Source: an uncultured Candidatus Altimarinota bacterium (GTDB lineage: Bacteria > Patescibacteriota > Gracilibacteria > BD1-5 > UBA2023). Taken from it: a stretch of DNA of 14,531 nucleotides. Below are positions 14,475 through 14,531 of the stretch, piece by piece (positions within the stretch are counted from its first letter, which is position 1; the number at the start of each line of letters is the position of its first letter). The notes beneath the pieces are model-generated. The model saw only the letters and a list, made by a program, of their open reading frames with translations, was not told where the DNA came from and searched no databases. A program made the position numbers and the translations under genes. The DNA is taken from positions 1 through 14,531 of the forward strand of contig CALHQS010000042.1 of the NCBI GenBank assembly GCA_938036655.1. Direction: 5' to 3'.

Positions 14475-14531
14475 AAAAAAAATTTACAAAAATTAAATTG
14501 TGATTAAACTATTTTAGTATGATGAACTTTT

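Noticed and set aside
1..14531. tRNA, rRNA, CRISPR array or insertion sequence
   Set aside because: No cloverleaf, direct-repeat array or transposase-like frame was recognised by eye; a covariance-model scan would be needed to be certain.

Overview
The window looks like a chromosomal segment of a Candidate Phyla Radiation bacterium that reads UGA as glycine (genetic code 25; Gracilibacteria/BD1-5 or Absconditabacteria/SR1). Two genes that look intact (an MFS transporter and a TerC/Alx-type membrane protein) are each interrupted by a single in-frame TGA, with family-typical sequence continuing in the same frame on both sides. In TerC the TGA falls where E. coli Alx, as I recall its sequence, has Gly5. 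A third gene (6651-7103) gains a plausible C-terminus if its TGA is sense. All secure stops here are TAA or TAG. Other traits fit this group: low GC, short leaders without Shine-Dalgarno sequences, compact terminators that contain the stop codon, and a pilin/PH-like small-protein pair of a kind I associate with CPR genomes.

Layout: 1-1039 (minus, cut at the left edge) is an AT-rich reading frame that starts as a lipoprotein and, through two in-frame TGAs, runs into a type I restriction specificity (HsdS-like) domain; a perfect hairpin lies in its leader. 1245-3488 is a bifunctional (p)ppGpp synthetase/hydrolase (rel), convergent with pheT (3525-6014, minus) across a shared bidirectional terminator. 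A 233-bp divergent promoter region leads to a VirB2/TrbC-like pilin (6248-6649) and a membrane-anchored PH-like protein (6651-7103). Then come gyrB (7235-9136), the MFS exporter (9197-10483) and the TerC-family protein (10563-11555), all plus strand, each followed by its own hairpin terminator. 11556-12142 is mostly noncoding and AT-rich, with one possible 58-residue membrane protein. lepA (12143-14023) and a small four-cysteine protein (14137-14430, or to 14496) close the window.

The core genes are unrelated housekeeping functions: stringent response, Phe-tRNA charging, supercoiling and ribosome back-translocation. They appear to be separately transcribed units rather than one pathway. The two end genes stand out. 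The left one fuses a secretion signal to a DNA-recognition-type domain. The right one has a consensus TTGACA promoter, a good Shine-Dalgarno and a TGA directly before its terminator, so it looks like a recently acquired standard-code gene that would have no stop codon if UGA is always glycine. No tRNA, rRNA, CRISPR array or insertion sequence was recognised.
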